Shown here: in pieces, positions 11,548-24,645 of the stretch | Layout: every line of letters starts with the position of its first letter | Position numbering within the stretch: position 1 is the stretch's first letter | Origin: Epiperipatus broadwayi | Taxonomy: Eukaryota; Onychophora; Udeonychophora; Euonychophora; Peripatidae | Length of the DNA: 64,000 nt | Direction: 5' to 3' | Assembly: GCA_028023455.1 (NCBI GenBank) | Contig: JAQFVV010012509.1 | Span: 3,596,590 to 3,660,589 of the forward strand | Made by a program: the position numbers and the translations under genes | Notes under the pieces: model-generated | Databases searched by the model: none | What the model was told of the DNA's origin: nothing | Seen by the model: only the letters and a program-made list of their open reading frames with translations

Positions 11548-12068
11548 TCAGTTTGAAAATATCTATTCATTTTTGATTATTTAAGTCAAACATAAGTTTC
11601 TTTGATCGTCTTTTTTATTTATTGCTGTTGAATTCCTTCTGAATATTTAAAATCTTAAGTTTTTTTTTGTATTAGCTGATGACGAAAATATAATTTTAGA
11701 TCAAAATTTAATCTTAAAACTATGAATATTATTTTTAAAACTGAGAAGAACTAAATATATATCATTTTAAGATTCTAAAAATAAATTAAAAGCAGAATTG
11801 AAATTTTTCGAAGGGCAGATCATATTATGGAAGGAAAAACATCATGATAGATTTATTTAATATCTTCAATTCTTGGAATGTCTGAGATGCTAATAATATT
11901 TAAAATTAGTTTATGCAATAGTGGCCGTCCTCGTCTGTTCAATGCTCATACATCAATATAAGATTCAAAAAAAAAATATTTATTCTTCCTAAAAATTTTA
12001 ATAGATGCATGGGCAGAAACAATAACTTATAAACAATGTTGCTGATTTATTGATATTATATTTTTTAC
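11548..12068. other. AT-rich spacer
   Basis: No supported feature. Confidence 0.4.
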
Positions 12069-12080
12069 AACATATGAATA

Positions 12081-12388
12081 AATACAATTTATCCAACCTG
12101 CTTCAAACACTTTTTAGCAAACTCTTTATTTGTACATATATATACACCTACATTTCGACTGACTTGCAGTCTTCTTCAGAGCAAGTTTATTTTGATCAAA
12201 ATAAATTTGCTCTGAAGAAGACTGCAGGTCAGTCGAAACGACTTGCTCTGAAAAAGACTGCAGGACAGTTAAACGTAGGTGTATATATATTTACAAATAA
12301 AGAGTTTGCTAAAAAGTGTTTGAAGCAGATTGAATAAATTGTATTTATAGGATATTACGGCAAAAATAAAGAAAAGTGTGATTTTGGT
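12081..12388. mobile_element. Palindromic HHR-like element, family C
   Basis: A near-perfect palindrome: the left arm from about 12081 ('AATACAATTTATCCAACC', 'TGCTTCAAACACTTTTTAGC') is mirrored by the right arm ending near 12350. The centre holds one inverted and two tandem hammerhead-like motifs. A 12-bp direct repeat 'AACATATGAATA' flanks it at 12069-12080 and 12389-12400, read as a target-site duplication. The central motif with GTCGAAACG resembles the ends of the Penelope-like palindrome at 55.9-58.8 kb. Confidence 0.75.
12173..12285. ncRNA. Hammerhead-like motifs, family C, three copies
   Basis: The minus-strand copy (core at 12173-12179) and the plus-strand copy (from 12212) both read CUGAAGA, a perfect 5-bp stem II GACUG..CAGUC, then GAAA, with triplet GUA in the minus copy. 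A third plus copy from 12247 is decayed (CUGAAAA, and TTAAAC for GAAAC). Stem I pairing is weak and G-U rich, so I call these hammerhead-like rather than active. Confidence 0.5.
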
Positions 12389-13171
12389 AACATATGAATA
12401 CATTGTTACCGAACATATTCTCTCTACCTCCTTACGCTATGAAAAAAAAATTGGAACTATCCAGGCTCATAACAATGATGATTATATTGTTTGGGGAATC
12501 AGAAGGTAAACAAAGTCAATATTCCCCAACATTTATGGAAAAACATTATTGCTTATGGTTGTAGATTATTGATAGAACAGAGATAATAACACTGTTAGAA
12601 TATTTTCTTGAAAATACTCAATCCATAAAAAAAATTACAAAATATTTTTTGTTACGCAAGTTCAATTTAATTTGGCTTTAAAAACTATCAATTTGGATTT
12701 TCAAACTTTGATATATTATTGAAACATAAAATTCTTAAAGTGATATTGTGTTGGATAGAAGCAGGTTGTTATTGGGTTCTATTAAAAAAAATAATCATGG
12801 CATATTTTCTGACAAAAGATTGATTATGTTACTATAAACTTGAATAACAGAAAATATAACACACTATGCTTGGAAAAATAATATAATAAACATGGAGCTC
12901 CACAGGAATTTAAAAAGAATCAATAACTGATAGAAAGATTGAAGACTAATTCATTTTAAATAATTTTCTAATTATTGTGAGTTTAAATATATTATAATCG
13001 AGATCAAAAATTATATATTGACCTAAAAACTAATATAATTCTAATAAATCAATGGATAATATTCATTTATAAAATAATGGTGTATATATTAAAAAGGTAA
13101 AGGAAATATTTTAATCATCTTTTAAATAATGATTCAAGAATTCACATAACTGCATTTAGCAATGTATTTTA

Positions 13172-13579
13172 TGCCAATAAACATCACATGACCACCTCCT
13201 CTCATGCTTGTGTATAACTGTTGTTAAATTAGGCAAAACTCACTATATATATATATTGCCACACACAGCAAGCTAGAGTAATCAATAGATGCCAGAAGGT
13301 TTGTGCATAAAATTCCCATCTAGTGCCTACTCATCTAATATCCCCAGACTAGTTTCTGGCTTATGGTTGCTGGAGAGTTGCATTAGATCCTAAGATCTAG
13401 GTGCAGTGCTCTCAGATCCAAGGCTCCTCACTGATGAAGGCCACAAGCCAGAAACTAGTCTGGGGATATTGGATGAGTAGGCACTAGATGGGGATTTTAT
13501 GCACAAGCCTTCTGGCATCCATTGATTACACTAGCTTGCTGTGTGTGGCAATATATATCATGAGTTTTGCCTGTTTTAA
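13172..13579. mobile_element. HHR element family A, copy A4, inverted composite
   Basis: 13172-13370 is minus sense and stops just short of the hammerhead core. From about 13371 a plus-sense copy contains the complete hammerhead and runs to the shared end 'GAGTTTTGCC'. The 12-bp target-site duplication is 'CAATGTATTTTA' at 13160-13171 and 13580-13591. This is the cleanest A copy for the ribozyme. Confidence 0.88.
13425..13466 (+). ncRNA. Intact type I hammerhead ribozyme, family A (A4)
   Basis: In order: stem I strand UCCUCA (13425-13430), core CUGAUGA (13431-13437), stem II GGC-CACAA-GCC, GAA, palindromic stem III ACUAGU, cleavage base C at 13460 (triplet GUC), stem I strand UGGGGA (13461-13466). 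Stem I pairs at all six positions, one being G-U. Position 2.1/1.1 is A-U as usual. The two-base-pair stem III would be stabilised only in a dimer, as known for the short-stem-III hammerheads of PLEs and retrozymes. Self-cleavage is inferred. Confidence 0.82.
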
Positions 13580-13591
13580 CAATGTATTTTA

Positions 13592-16500
13592 CCCTATCAA
13601 TATTTAAATCTATACAGAAATATCCAATTTAATGAGATTAAAATAGTTTTTTGTAATTTCAAAAATAGATTCAGCAAACCATGATGAGATTTCTGGAAAA
13701 GTTTTATAATATATTGTAGAATCAAATTATAATAATTTCAAAACTTTCGGAATTTTTTAGGAATATATACTGTCTGTGAACTCATAAAGTTATACCATCT
13801 AAAGATTCCTTCCATTAAACCAATATAAAAAAAGAAGATTGAAAAACAGTATCAACTACTATGGAATATCATTATTAACCATAAAAGCAAATAAACTTTT
13901 AAAAATTTTATTGATTAGATTCTTTCCAGTCATAAATGAAGTTACCAAATATTCAGTATGGAACTCTACAGATAATAACTGTTATTGCAGGAAACAAACC
14001 AAAAAGGTTGGAGCAAAGATGTAATTTATACATTTCTTTTAATTATTAGATTAAAGCTTTTGATTTAATTAATCAAGAACGTTTTTTGGCAATTGAAGAG
14101 AAATTATATATATATATATTGTAACCTAGTGTTAGTGACACTTGGTTTATTTAGCATTATTTCCACTGGAAAACAATGCTATCCTTTTCTAGGAAATAAA
14201 AAAATAAAATAATAATAATATTAAGTGATTAATAAAATATGCTATTTACTCACTTTAACGTGTTTTAAGCAAATAACTAAAAAATTTGGTAATCCAATGT
14301 CATTTTGAAGAAGAGCATGAACAATTTAATTAAAATATTAACAATAAGAGCAATTTAATATAGTATAAAAGCACATATTGTAAACAGTAATTGATTTTGG
14401 ATGGGTAGAGTAGACGAGTATCTTATCATAACGCACAATAACTTCTGGTAATTTTTAAATTAATTTAGATAATAATGTATACAGAATTATACATCACTAA
14501 TAAGCATTGTTAATTAAATATATTTAATATTTTTCATTATTTGTCAAATAACTTTGTAATTTATTTAAATCATACGGAAAAATATATGACTGTAATAAGT
14601 TTTTTTTTTCCTTTCTTTTGTTTATGTTATAATTAAATGATTATTTTTCTGTAAGAGGTCGCTAAAAGAAGACCGCCAAATGTTGAAGAAAGTTTAGTCT
14701 GACTTTAGTTTTACAAGGAGGAAGCAGTACTGAAATTCGGTAACAAAATTTTTATTATTTTTATTGCAGAAATAAACATAAGTCCAGTAAATTTTTTTAA
14801 TAATATCATGTGTTGCTAATCCTATTTGATAAGATATTCTGTTTTCTGGTGCCATCTACCTATTGAAGGCTTTTTATACGCAAAAATGTACTATCTTATG
14901 CTAAAGTTCAAAATGACCGTATTAACTACAGTAATCACGGAAAGCGTCATTATATTTAAATTAAGCAATATAAGTAATTTCCAGGAAATAAACAATTATT
15001 TGTTAACTTTACCTTATTTAATAATCTTTTCGTGGTATAAAAGAAAAATTTATAATTTAAAAGACATATTATAAAAGCCAAGGAAAGTTAACTAGAAAAT
15101 TTCGCGCTCTTTCTAAAGGACATTGTCTGCTTTGAAAATAATGTAAGTTCCCCACGTTAAAATATGTTTTATTCACTGAAAATTATCTAAAAATAATATT
15201 AATGATCAAGGATATTTACTTATGCACCTGTATATTTTTTAAAAAGAAAATATAAATTTTCTCAAGGCAAATATCAGAAAATTTGTATGTGTGCATTTTA
15301 CGAAGAATTCCTTATTAAAGACAAATTACAATTCCTAAAGTAGGAATAAAAAACTACAAACATTAGTGACTTAATTATAACCTTAATATAATATGTTATA
15401 TTATACATCAACTGGAGTCATTAAAACTTTAGATCTACGTAAGTCAGCTGCAGTCCTTATAATAATATTATTTTGGAAAATTCGCGCATTAGTTTTTTTT
15501 TTTTTTTTAAGCCAGCTAGCTAAAAATGATACGTATCGCCAATAGTAAAAAGAAAAGAATTGTATATGTGATCGTTTATCGTCAAATATTCGTCATGTTA
15601 AAATATGTATTGTTTTCTTGGATCCCAAAATTATATCAGTTAATTCAGGGGAAGAGTTAATATCCAATGCTGCTATGTTTTCTTTGCCTAATTTATTAAT
15701 TGCACCAGAATGGAGGCAACTTTTATATAAATAAAATAATAAAATGTGTTTCTTATTTTAAATTTGCTTCGTGAACTATGAATGGATCAAGTTCTTCATC
15801 CAGATAAATTGCCCAACGGAAAAAACATTTTTCCAGTGAGATTATAAGCACTTGTTAAGTAATGATTTTTTTTTTACTAATTTGTAAAATTATGTGTATT
15901 TTTTTTATATCAACAGGTTAAAGGCTATATAATCAAGTAATATTTAAATGACCTTGTAATCATAAAGGTATGTTTTCATATACTTATTCTAGGTTAAATT
16001 TATATTCGACATGAAAAAATTTTTTTTTTATAAAATGTGTTTACTTATGATATGCATTATGGATATAAATTTATATGTTAGATGTGTAAAAGAAGAAAAA
16101 TTCAGATACTTAATAGGTAAAATATCTAGTTAAAATTATCAGAAGTAATTAAAGAGAAGTGCTATACAGGATATTACTTATTTAAAGTTTGAAACAAATT
16201 TATACTATGTTAATTGCGGAACTTATTCCCAATTATTCTTTATTAACGCATTCACTTAGTTTAGTTCAAGATACTAGACTACCAATTACTTGTTGAATGT
16301 TTCTTTGGCAAAGGTAAAAATTATTATTGTTAATGTTGTGATATCCATTGATTTCAGACGTTGATATAAGTATACCCCGGAACATAAATTTAGTGTAATT
16401 AGTGTATTTGCTTGTCTTGCCCCGATATAGCATCAGTATATGATTAATATTCGCATTAGTAATAATTGTAATGTATCTATTTTGTGGGATGGAAAATGAT

Positions 16501-18624
16501 CTCCCCAAAAGCTTTATTTTCCATGAGGGGAATAGATAAATCTAGTATTCGGGTATGTTTATAACCCAAGTGATCGCTTCTCAGAGTTAGGGCGATCAGT
16601 CATTTATATCGTATTTAGTGTATTTCATTCGTTAAAATCCCAGGAGAGGATTATATTTGGTGTGAGTTCCTATTATGCCCAAGTAAGAGGCAAGGACCCA
16701 CCAAACTATTTTAATATAGTAGTTAACTCTACAGTCCTTTGGTATTATTCCATATTCCTCATGAGAAAATAGAGATAATTCCACCACGGAAGGTGTTGAA
16801 TATTGTGTTTTGTTTAGAAAGTTATGGCAAGATAACGGGTATATTGGAGGTTAATTCCTCAAGATCCATTTAGTAAAATTAGCGTGCTAGTATATATGAC
16901 TAATGTCTGGATTGTGCGGCGGAATAGTGCTGGTAATCCACACTTAAGTCAATGGAGAGAGTAAGTTTAAAATTGCGTGATTTAGAAATTTTTACTTGCC
17001 AATGGAGGGTTCAAATACTAGGTTTAAGTCGGGTTAATGATTAATTAGCACTCACAATATAACTTATACTGAGGAGTACAATGTATATAACAACTTCAGT
17101 TGTTATTAAGGTAAATATTAAAATAATAAGTGTAACTTCTGATAAATAACCCATAAATTATAATAAGTTATCTAAATAAAAACTATCATTTAATTAAAGA
17201 TGATAATAAAAATCGTTTCTACGCATTGCCTAGAATCAGCTTATTTTTATTTTAAAACAAATAGTTAGTTAATAAAGTTAAGCAGCCGTTCATATAAGAT
17301 ACACTAAATGGATGAATTGATGTATCGATAATAATATTTATTTTGTTATATTCAATTTGCATAAATGTAAAAAGAAGATGAAGAAGTAGTTCGAATCCAG
17401 GTCTAAAAGTATAGACGAATTAATGTTAGTTATATTTTGTTTTATCCATATGGGATCGAATAAATTGTATATGTTTGTGTATTATGTTAATCATAAAGGA
17501 TAGTTTTGTTAAATGTAATAATCAATTAGAATCTTGTTAAAATTTAATAATAAATTATAGTCTTGTTACAAGTTGTGTTGAGTCATTTTTCTTGTGTGCT
17601 AAATAAAAATGTATTTGCATAATACTTGCAATACTTTCTTGAGTCCAAAATCATTTATGAAATCTTAAATTCAATACACTAGATAGACAATTGTAAGCAG
17701 ATCAGAATATTTCAGTATAGTTTAATTTAATAAGAATTATTTATGGAATTGAAAACTTCAGACCAAAACATTTTATTTTATGTGTGTGTAAAATAACTTT
17801 ATTCCCAAACTAGTAGGTTTTGGTTGCACATTATTCCATACACATTTAAGTGAAGTGTCTAAGTAATAAATCTTAGTTAAATTATTGTGTTGTCATGGAT
17901 AATGGAAGGACACAAAAGCATCATTCCGACTGAGATTCTGGATGAAATGGCTGTATTATACAAAATTATGCATTGTTATTGAATATGGTTATCATCTCGT
18001 TAAATATTATAATAGTTGATATGTGGATGAAGACACCTGGAATTTAAATAAGGTAAATGTTTCCTGTAGCCGACCAGAATGTCAGTCATATGCGACAACA
18101 CAATACTGCCGAGCATTTTTCTTTAAAAATAACAGAGAACCCTGAGATTAGTGTCATTATTATAAGTGCTCTTAAATTAAGGAGTGATCAATTATGATCA
18201 ATATTACAAGAGTGGCATGGCTTAAGAGATTGAAACTTCTAATTGTATAATAATAAAATATTGAGAGCATATTGGCAAATTAATGAATGTTTTATTTTAG
18301 TCAGTAATATTAACAATGACATGAAATCATCATCATCATTGTCGAACAGTGCAAGTACTTACAGCTCAGAGAATGTGTTTTGGATAGAGAAAGAATGTTA
18401 GTTATTCTAAATTTTCTTTTTAAATTTATTTTATTAATGATAATTTTTTTTTTAATTCTATCTCTGTCTGAACTGCATATCGCTGTAGCTGAATTATTAT
18501 AACTAACCAAACGTCGAGCTATATATTAGGTAATATAAGGGTTGGCTAACCGTCTTAGAAGGAAGGCGATTAGGATTTCCGAATCTCTTTCATAATAATG
18601 GAAGGCTTCGTTAACTAGGTTAGA

Positions 18625-18640
<16 letters not shown>
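13592..18640. other. 5 kb with no supported gene
   Basis: AT-rich sequence. G+C rises somewhat between about 16.3 and 17.0 kb, and a TA dinucleotide run lies at about 18627-18651. None of the short open frames (13839-14024, 14826-15074, 16266-16508, 18310-18510) shows a domain, codon signal or splice context I trust. Confidence 0.5.
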
Positions 18641-18649
<9 letters not shown>

Positions 18650-18655
<6 letters not shown>

Positions 18656-19510
18656 AACAGGATGGGGAAGTAGAAAATGGTAGTGAATCTGGGGTGATGG
18701 AAAAATCATCATTAACCCCAAGTAAATACAATATCAATAATTTACAAAAGTATATATAAGTAAGATATATTAAGAGGAGCATGAGATCAAGAGATCTCTG
18801 TCAGATCATTGAGAGATCATCTAGCTAACTCAGAAGAGCAATTACAAATATAATTAACCACCAACCAGCATTATAAAGTGAAAATAATTATGAGTAATAC
18901 TCAAAATACCATTTATCATCATGAATGATCCACAATAAAATATAAAAACACCAGTACAATAAACCAGCAGTCAATCTTATGACTGGGTTGAAAATGAGTC
19001 TTCTGTAGACCAGGCTAACTATTGAGCCTTTGCCAGCTTGGGGCAATTATTTAACTATTAATTTGGAGGCACAATAGTGTGAATCCATCAGAATAGATAA
19101 CTGTAAAGCCTAAACAATAATGCTGGGACATTTAAAACATGTTGATCATCATCAATGCTCTGGCCACATAGTACCATTAATGTACTGGCCAATTATAAAC
19201 TTAACTGCTAATAAGATTAAACTAAAATAAAATATAGTGTATGGACTTTAAAGAGTATTTTCTTTTGCACCAACAAAGATGATGATTGATCATCTCTCGA
19301 TGCCCCAAAAACACTAAATACATATCCCCATTTATAATTTCATCCCATGCTTGAATCTGGCTCAGAGAACATAAACTTTATTACTGTATGTGACAAAGAG
19401 ATGATGCAATACAATTTTAACAATTAAATACAAGTTTATTATTAACAAAAAAAAAATGATATTTAAGGTCTTATAGGTTAAGGGTTCTGATTTTGAATAG
19501 TACATAAAAT
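18650..19510 (+). repeat. Interspersed repeat R1, copy 1 (about 850 bp)
   Basis: This shares ordered blocks with 59980-60810 in the same orientation: 'GGGGTGATG', 'CATCATCAT..ATGATC', 'GACTGG', 'TTTGGGGCA'-type text, 'CAATGCTCTGGCC', 'AGTACCATTAATGTACT' and 'CAGTTTATTA'-type ends. It is non-coding. It starts with TGTAAC after a TA run, as many LTRs do, but I found no matching second LTR, primer site or gag-pol, so its class is open. Confidence 0.65.
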
Positions 19511-20025
19511 TATATACACAACTAAAGTTATTACATTGATTTACAATATTTCTTAATAAGTATCTATAAACTGCAGATATATACCCATACACAGATATGT
19601 GTTTTATAATATACAATGAAAACATTTCAATTAATTATAAAAAAATGATTAAATTTTACATATGTTATAATTGCCAAGCATTAGTATTTGCAAGACAATT
19701 GACAGATATACACACACATACATGTGTGTGTGAAATTTCTGAACATATTTGATTTGCTACAAAATAATTATCAAAATCTTAAATTATATAAAAATATAAT
19801 AAATGATTATAGTTTCAGTTAAATGGTATACATTTTACAGACGTGCAAAAACATTACATTTTTTAGAGGAGAGAAAATCCCTTTTAATAATCGATATCAA
19901 TTTCAAAGGAAAACTGGTAAACCTTATTTAAAGATTTTATTTTCTTAGTTCTGTTTCCATTTTTTTTAAAAAAAAAACGTTATAAGCTAATAGATAAGAT
20001 TTGAAACACCGGCATGCTTATACCT

Positions 20026-20830
20026 GAAATTTAATTGTAAATATAGGGGATTTTGAACTCAGACTTTCAAGTAACCTTCAACTATCCACATTATCTCATA
20101 TTACTAATACACATGACTGCACACATATAGAAAAAATAAATAATCACCAATATACATATTTTGTGCTGAGCCAGCACTCTTCAGTTGGTCCAGATTATTA
20201 TCTCTCACACACACATATATATAAACAATGCTCAATTTATATTAAGATACATATATTGGTGATTATTTATCTTTTCCATATGTAGTCATGTGTATCACTA
20301 GTATGAGATAATGTGGATAGTTGAAGATTGCTTGAAAGTCTGAGTTCAAAATCCCCTATATTTACAATTAAATTCCAAGTATAGGAAAGCCTGGGTTTGA
20401 AATCTTACACATTAAGCCTGCATTCTGCCCATCCCTCTTCTATGTATTTAAATGGATACTATCCTATACATGAGGGGTCAGAGTGATTTGAGGTCAAGTG
20501 TAGCAACAATATTGGCATCAGCATGGGATTTGGGCATTCTATCAACAGATTTTCAATGGTATGGATGGCTGAAGAGTTGGAGATTGGAGTAGATTGAGGC
20601 CTGTCCATTAAAGTATAAATATTTGCTATTTTAATATAAACTGAGCACTGATTATATATAGGTGTGAGAGATGATAATCTGGACCAACTGATGAGTGCTG
20701 GTTCAGCATACATTGGTGATTATTTATCTTTTCTACATGTGTGTGGTAATGTGTATCAGTAGTATGAAATGGTGTGGATAGTTGAAAGTTGCTTGAAAGT
20801 CAGAGTTCAAAATAAGTCAATAGATAAATA
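20026..20830. mobile_element. HHR element family B, copy B3, composite
   Basis: This has three joined parts: minus-sense 20026-about 20245, a short plus-sense piece 20246-about 20400 that begins within about 10 nt of the predicted hammerhead cleavage site, then a plus-sense longer copy to about 20830. The minus hammerhead (20140-20200) has perfect stem II GUGCUG..CAGCAC but has lost G12 of the GAA. The plus one (20673-20725) has intact CUGAUGA at 20688-20694 but a deletion of the GAAA block. Both should be inactive. Confidence 0.75.
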
Positions 20831-21239
20831 AAATTACTGAAGAAAGAGAAAAAAATATTTTTGTTATTTTTCTCTCTCTTATACAAATAGCTTTGATAAA
20901 CGATGAATACTCACATTATTATTTTAAAAGTTTGAAATTTATTGAATTATCAATTAAGAAGTGTAACTCTTTTAATAAATTAATAATTGCTACCCTGAAG
21001 AAAAAAACATGAGAAAAAATCATTCTTCTCATTTACCATTGTAAACTTGTTTTAAGAAATTTGTAATATCTGACTTGGCCAGAGTTGATCAATACCTACC
21101 ATATTACAAAATATGTATATGAAGTAATAAATAATAAAATGAATGATTACCTAAACTTTCAGTAAAAATTGTTAAAAAACAGAGATTTGTATTATAATAA
21201 TCACCTTTTAAAGGATTTTATTAGACCATGAAAAAAAAG

Positions 21240-22200
21240 ATTAGTTGTTCTATTTGGGCTGCCTACGGAAATCCAGAAACACTGGAATAGCACTTAATTC
21301 AAACAGTATACTTCAGATAACATGGACTGAAAGAGCCTGCATGTGGTTTAGAAAGAGCATTACTTACATCTGTAATTATGGGTCACAGGTCTGCTTTGTG
21401 TATTTCACAGAAAGAATCTAACAAATTAATTTTTTGTTGCTGTTTTTGGAGGTAGTTGTGCCATATTCTAGGGTTGAATTTAGATGCATTAGTGCCCAAA
21501 TATTCATGTAATTATTTACATGTTATTTTCTTGCCTCTTTGTTGAACTGTTTCTAGTTCATTGATCAGTGTGTGTCTTCTGACATTGTTATTGAAAGTGA
21601 AAGTGCTTCCGTACACCAAAATACATATACTATGAATGTGTTACCTTGTATGCTTGTGAAGACTCTCTTTTCAAAGGATTTTAGAATGTGATTGATATTT
21701 AAGTTATTGTTGTTTAGTATTACTGGGGTATGTTTGTGAATGTTGTCTAGCTTGGATCTATTGAGACTATGGTGGTGTTTCTATTTGCTTATGACACAGC
21801 ACGCATGAATCTTCTACATTTTAATGGTTTCTTTTAAATCTTAAATTTAGAGTAGGTAAATCTTCTAAGATTAGTTTTAGTAGGAAGTCAAGTACTTTGT
21901 TTCTAGTAACCAATATCTATATTTATGGCAGAGTTGCTTGTTACTGACATATAATTTGGATTCTTCTATGGAAGCTATGGAAGGATAAAGTGAATAGATC
22001 TTCCAATAAGTATATAGTTTTTAAATATTGAGTAACAGCAATCATGGGAAAATGGCAGGTCTTAGTTGGTGTGATTTTAAAAGCATGCACAAGATTTGAA
22101 AAATTATTTGCACTTGTTGAGATTGCATTGAGAGTTTTTTGTGTCAAGAGACATTACAGTTTTCTAGTTGAGATTTATACTGCTTTTTTAACCCAAGAAG
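21240..22200 (-). pseudogene. Unidentified decayed coding remnant
   Basis: The minus strand shows interrupted frames with protein-like composition, including 'INELETVQQRGKKITCK', 'FNPRIWHNYLQKQQQ' and 'LLDSFCEIHKADL'. G+C is higher than in the flanks. I do not recognise a family. The shape suggests an old transposon-derived or host pseudogene. The 68-codon frame at 21941-22147 may be part of it. Confidence 0.3.
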
Positions 22201-22439
22201 ACTGACTTTAGATTATATACTTGCTTGCTAAATACTTACAATGGAATTGTGGTATATAATTCTAATAATGGCTACTTCATTAAATAAGGAAGTTTTTGCA
22301 TAAAGCATTAGATAGGATTTTGATGATTAAAAATAGAACTTGGTTATAATAGTTTCTTTCTGGCTTAAACCCAGTTTGTTCAGTAGATAGGTGGTTCTCA
22401 ATTATTGGCAAAATTGCTTCACCCTGGTGCCATCTACTG

Positions 22440-22520
22440 TTAATACTTCCATGCATTTAAATCTCCATCCCTAGACTAGTTTCTGGCTTTTTCCTTTATT
22501 GATGAGGATGAAATCTAGAT
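22440..22520 (-). ncRNA. Diverged family A hammerhead remnant
   Basis: The minus strand carries 'AAGCCAGAAACTAGTCTAGG' followed by 'GATGG', matching the family A ribozyme, but the CUGAUGA core reads about CAATAAA. An old, inactive copy. Confidence 0.5.
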
Positions 22521-23164
22521 GCAAAAAATGTCTAGTAATGGCTGATTAATCAAGTTATCAGTAGATGGTCTAGAATAGAGAGCAGTTTATTTTATCATAT
22601 TGTTTTAATTGGAGAATTAAATAATGTGCCATTATTATTAGTCTAAAATCAACTTATAAAGTCAGAAATATGAAAGGCCACAATACATGTGGGATTTTCT
22701 TACATTCTGATAATAAAGAGACCTTTACAATGTAACTCATTTTGGTAACAGAATATAATAGGTTTAAAATTCACAAAAAATACATTATACCACCTTTACT
22801 GAAAAAGTTAAAGTACCTTCATATTGTAAGCTATCTGTCTTTGGTAAAAAAAAATTTAAGCTCTCTGCAAAAACTTCAAACTATATTGCATAAAAAGATC
22901 TATTTATTCCAGTTCTTTTTCAGCATGATGTTAAAGCCAGAATGTCCTGCATTTGCTCGTAATACATAGGTAAATACAAAATCATTTTTAAAAAATGTTA
23001 AAATAATTACTGTTTAATTTAGATTCAATCTTAGACCCCAGAAACAAATAACTAAAATTATAAAATCCTATTTGTTAGGGTTAACATTAAACAATCTTGA
23101 TCATGTAAACTAAGATATCATTATGATATATAAGCAATCTTAATACATTTTTAAATATGTAGAT

Positions 23165-23480
23165 CATTTCTAAAATGCTGTGGTTAATGAAAGATGTATG
23201 TTGGGAGTAACAAGAAGAGATCGAAACTGCAATAGACAGATAAGAGAACAAACAGCTGTTGCTGACCCCATTGAAAAAATTAAAAGACTAAAGGGGAGTT
23301 GGGCTAGACATATTGCAAAAAGAGATAATAATAGATGGACAATTGAAATCTTAAACTGGATTCCAAGAAATTGTAAAAGACCAGAAAGAGACCACATATG
23401 AGACGGATGGATAAGAGAATATGGATTGAACTTGGAGAGACCATCCTGCAGTAGATTGATAATGGTTGATGATGAATAAA
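23165..23480 (+). pseudogene. RTE LINE 3' end fragment (copy 3)
   Basis: Plus-strand C-terminal RTE sequence: 'RCMLGVTRRDR', 'IEKIKRLKGSWARHIAKRD', 'WTIEILNWIPRNCKRPERD', then the typical 3' end 'ATTGATAATGGTTGATGATG'. It corresponds to the last about 100 codons of the copy at 25.65 kb. It is a 5'-truncated insertion, as usual for LINEs. Confidence 0.88.
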
Positions 23481-24147
23481 TAAAAAACTAATTATTATTA
23501 ACTAGCAAGTAAAGCTTCAAGACTAATCTGAGTTGTCTCAGAGTTTCTGATTTAATAGCACATGTATACAATTGAAATGTAAGAGAACCTAGTTCATGTC
23601 TGGAGAGAAGATTTAGTAAAATTATGCTTAAGAGTAGGTTACAATAATTTGATGTTTATGAACAGATGAAAAGTTACTCAGGAAACTAATTATCTCACAT
23701 GATCACCATGTTAAGCTAATTATAACGATCCAAAGTGAAAATTGTATATGGAGTTAAAAACGAAGTCCAAAACATGTTGTAAAATTAAAATAATCATTAT
23801 AATAAGATCATTGAAAAAAATGTATGTTAAAGATTAATCTGAAATATCATCATTAATGAAAGAGATATCATACTTCTGTAGTCTCTAAGTCTATGATCTC
23901 TTATCCTAATATCAAAATGACCAAAATTATATAAAAGATAATAATAAAGCAAAATCAATTCTTCTCACACATCACTAATTAAAAATATATAGTTAAAGGT
24001 TTCATGCTATGTAACAAAAAAAAAGGCAGAAGTTATAATTATATTTCTCATCCAAAAACTAAAAAACAAAATATATTGAATAATAATTATATATATGTAT
24101 GTATGTAATATAAATAAAATGTCCGTTAATTAAAACAAAATTGTAAT

Positions 24148-24645
24148 TATAATTGAAATAATAAATTTAACGGTTTACAAACTATTATAAACAATCCTTA
24201 AATCCGCAGAAAGCAGAACTACTTTCGGTTAATTTCTTAAAGCTGTCTCAACTGCCATTAAATTAAAAACAAAACAGAAGCGTCATCAATTCAAATCCCA
24301 CGAATCTCGTATTTTAATGTTATCAATTTGTCTATTTATTAAATGCATAGGAATAAAATGTATCTAATAAATAGACAAGTTGCTAACATTAAAATACGAG
24401 ATTCGTGGGATTTGAATTGATGACGTTTGCTAATAAATAGACAAGTTGCTAACATTAAAATACCAGATTCGTGGGATTTGAATTGATGACGTTTGCTTCC
24501 ATTTTTTTTTTGTTTTTTTAATTTAATGGCAGTTGAGGCAGGTTTAAGAAATTACCGAAAGTATTTCTGCGGATTTAAGGATTGTTTATATAGTTTGTAA
24601 ACGTTAAATTTATTATTTCAATTCAAATATATATATAAACTTTTC
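24148..24645. mobile_element. Foldback element with internal direct repeats
   Basis: The outer arms mirror each other: 'AATAATAAATTTAACGGTTT' on the left and 'AACGTTAAATTTATTATTTC' on the right, continuing inward for over 100 bp. The centre carries two direct copies and one inverted copy of a 65-bp block containing 'GATTCGTGGGATTTGAATTG'. No coding region. No target-site duplication found, so the class (MITE or foldback) is unassigned. Confidence 0.7.
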
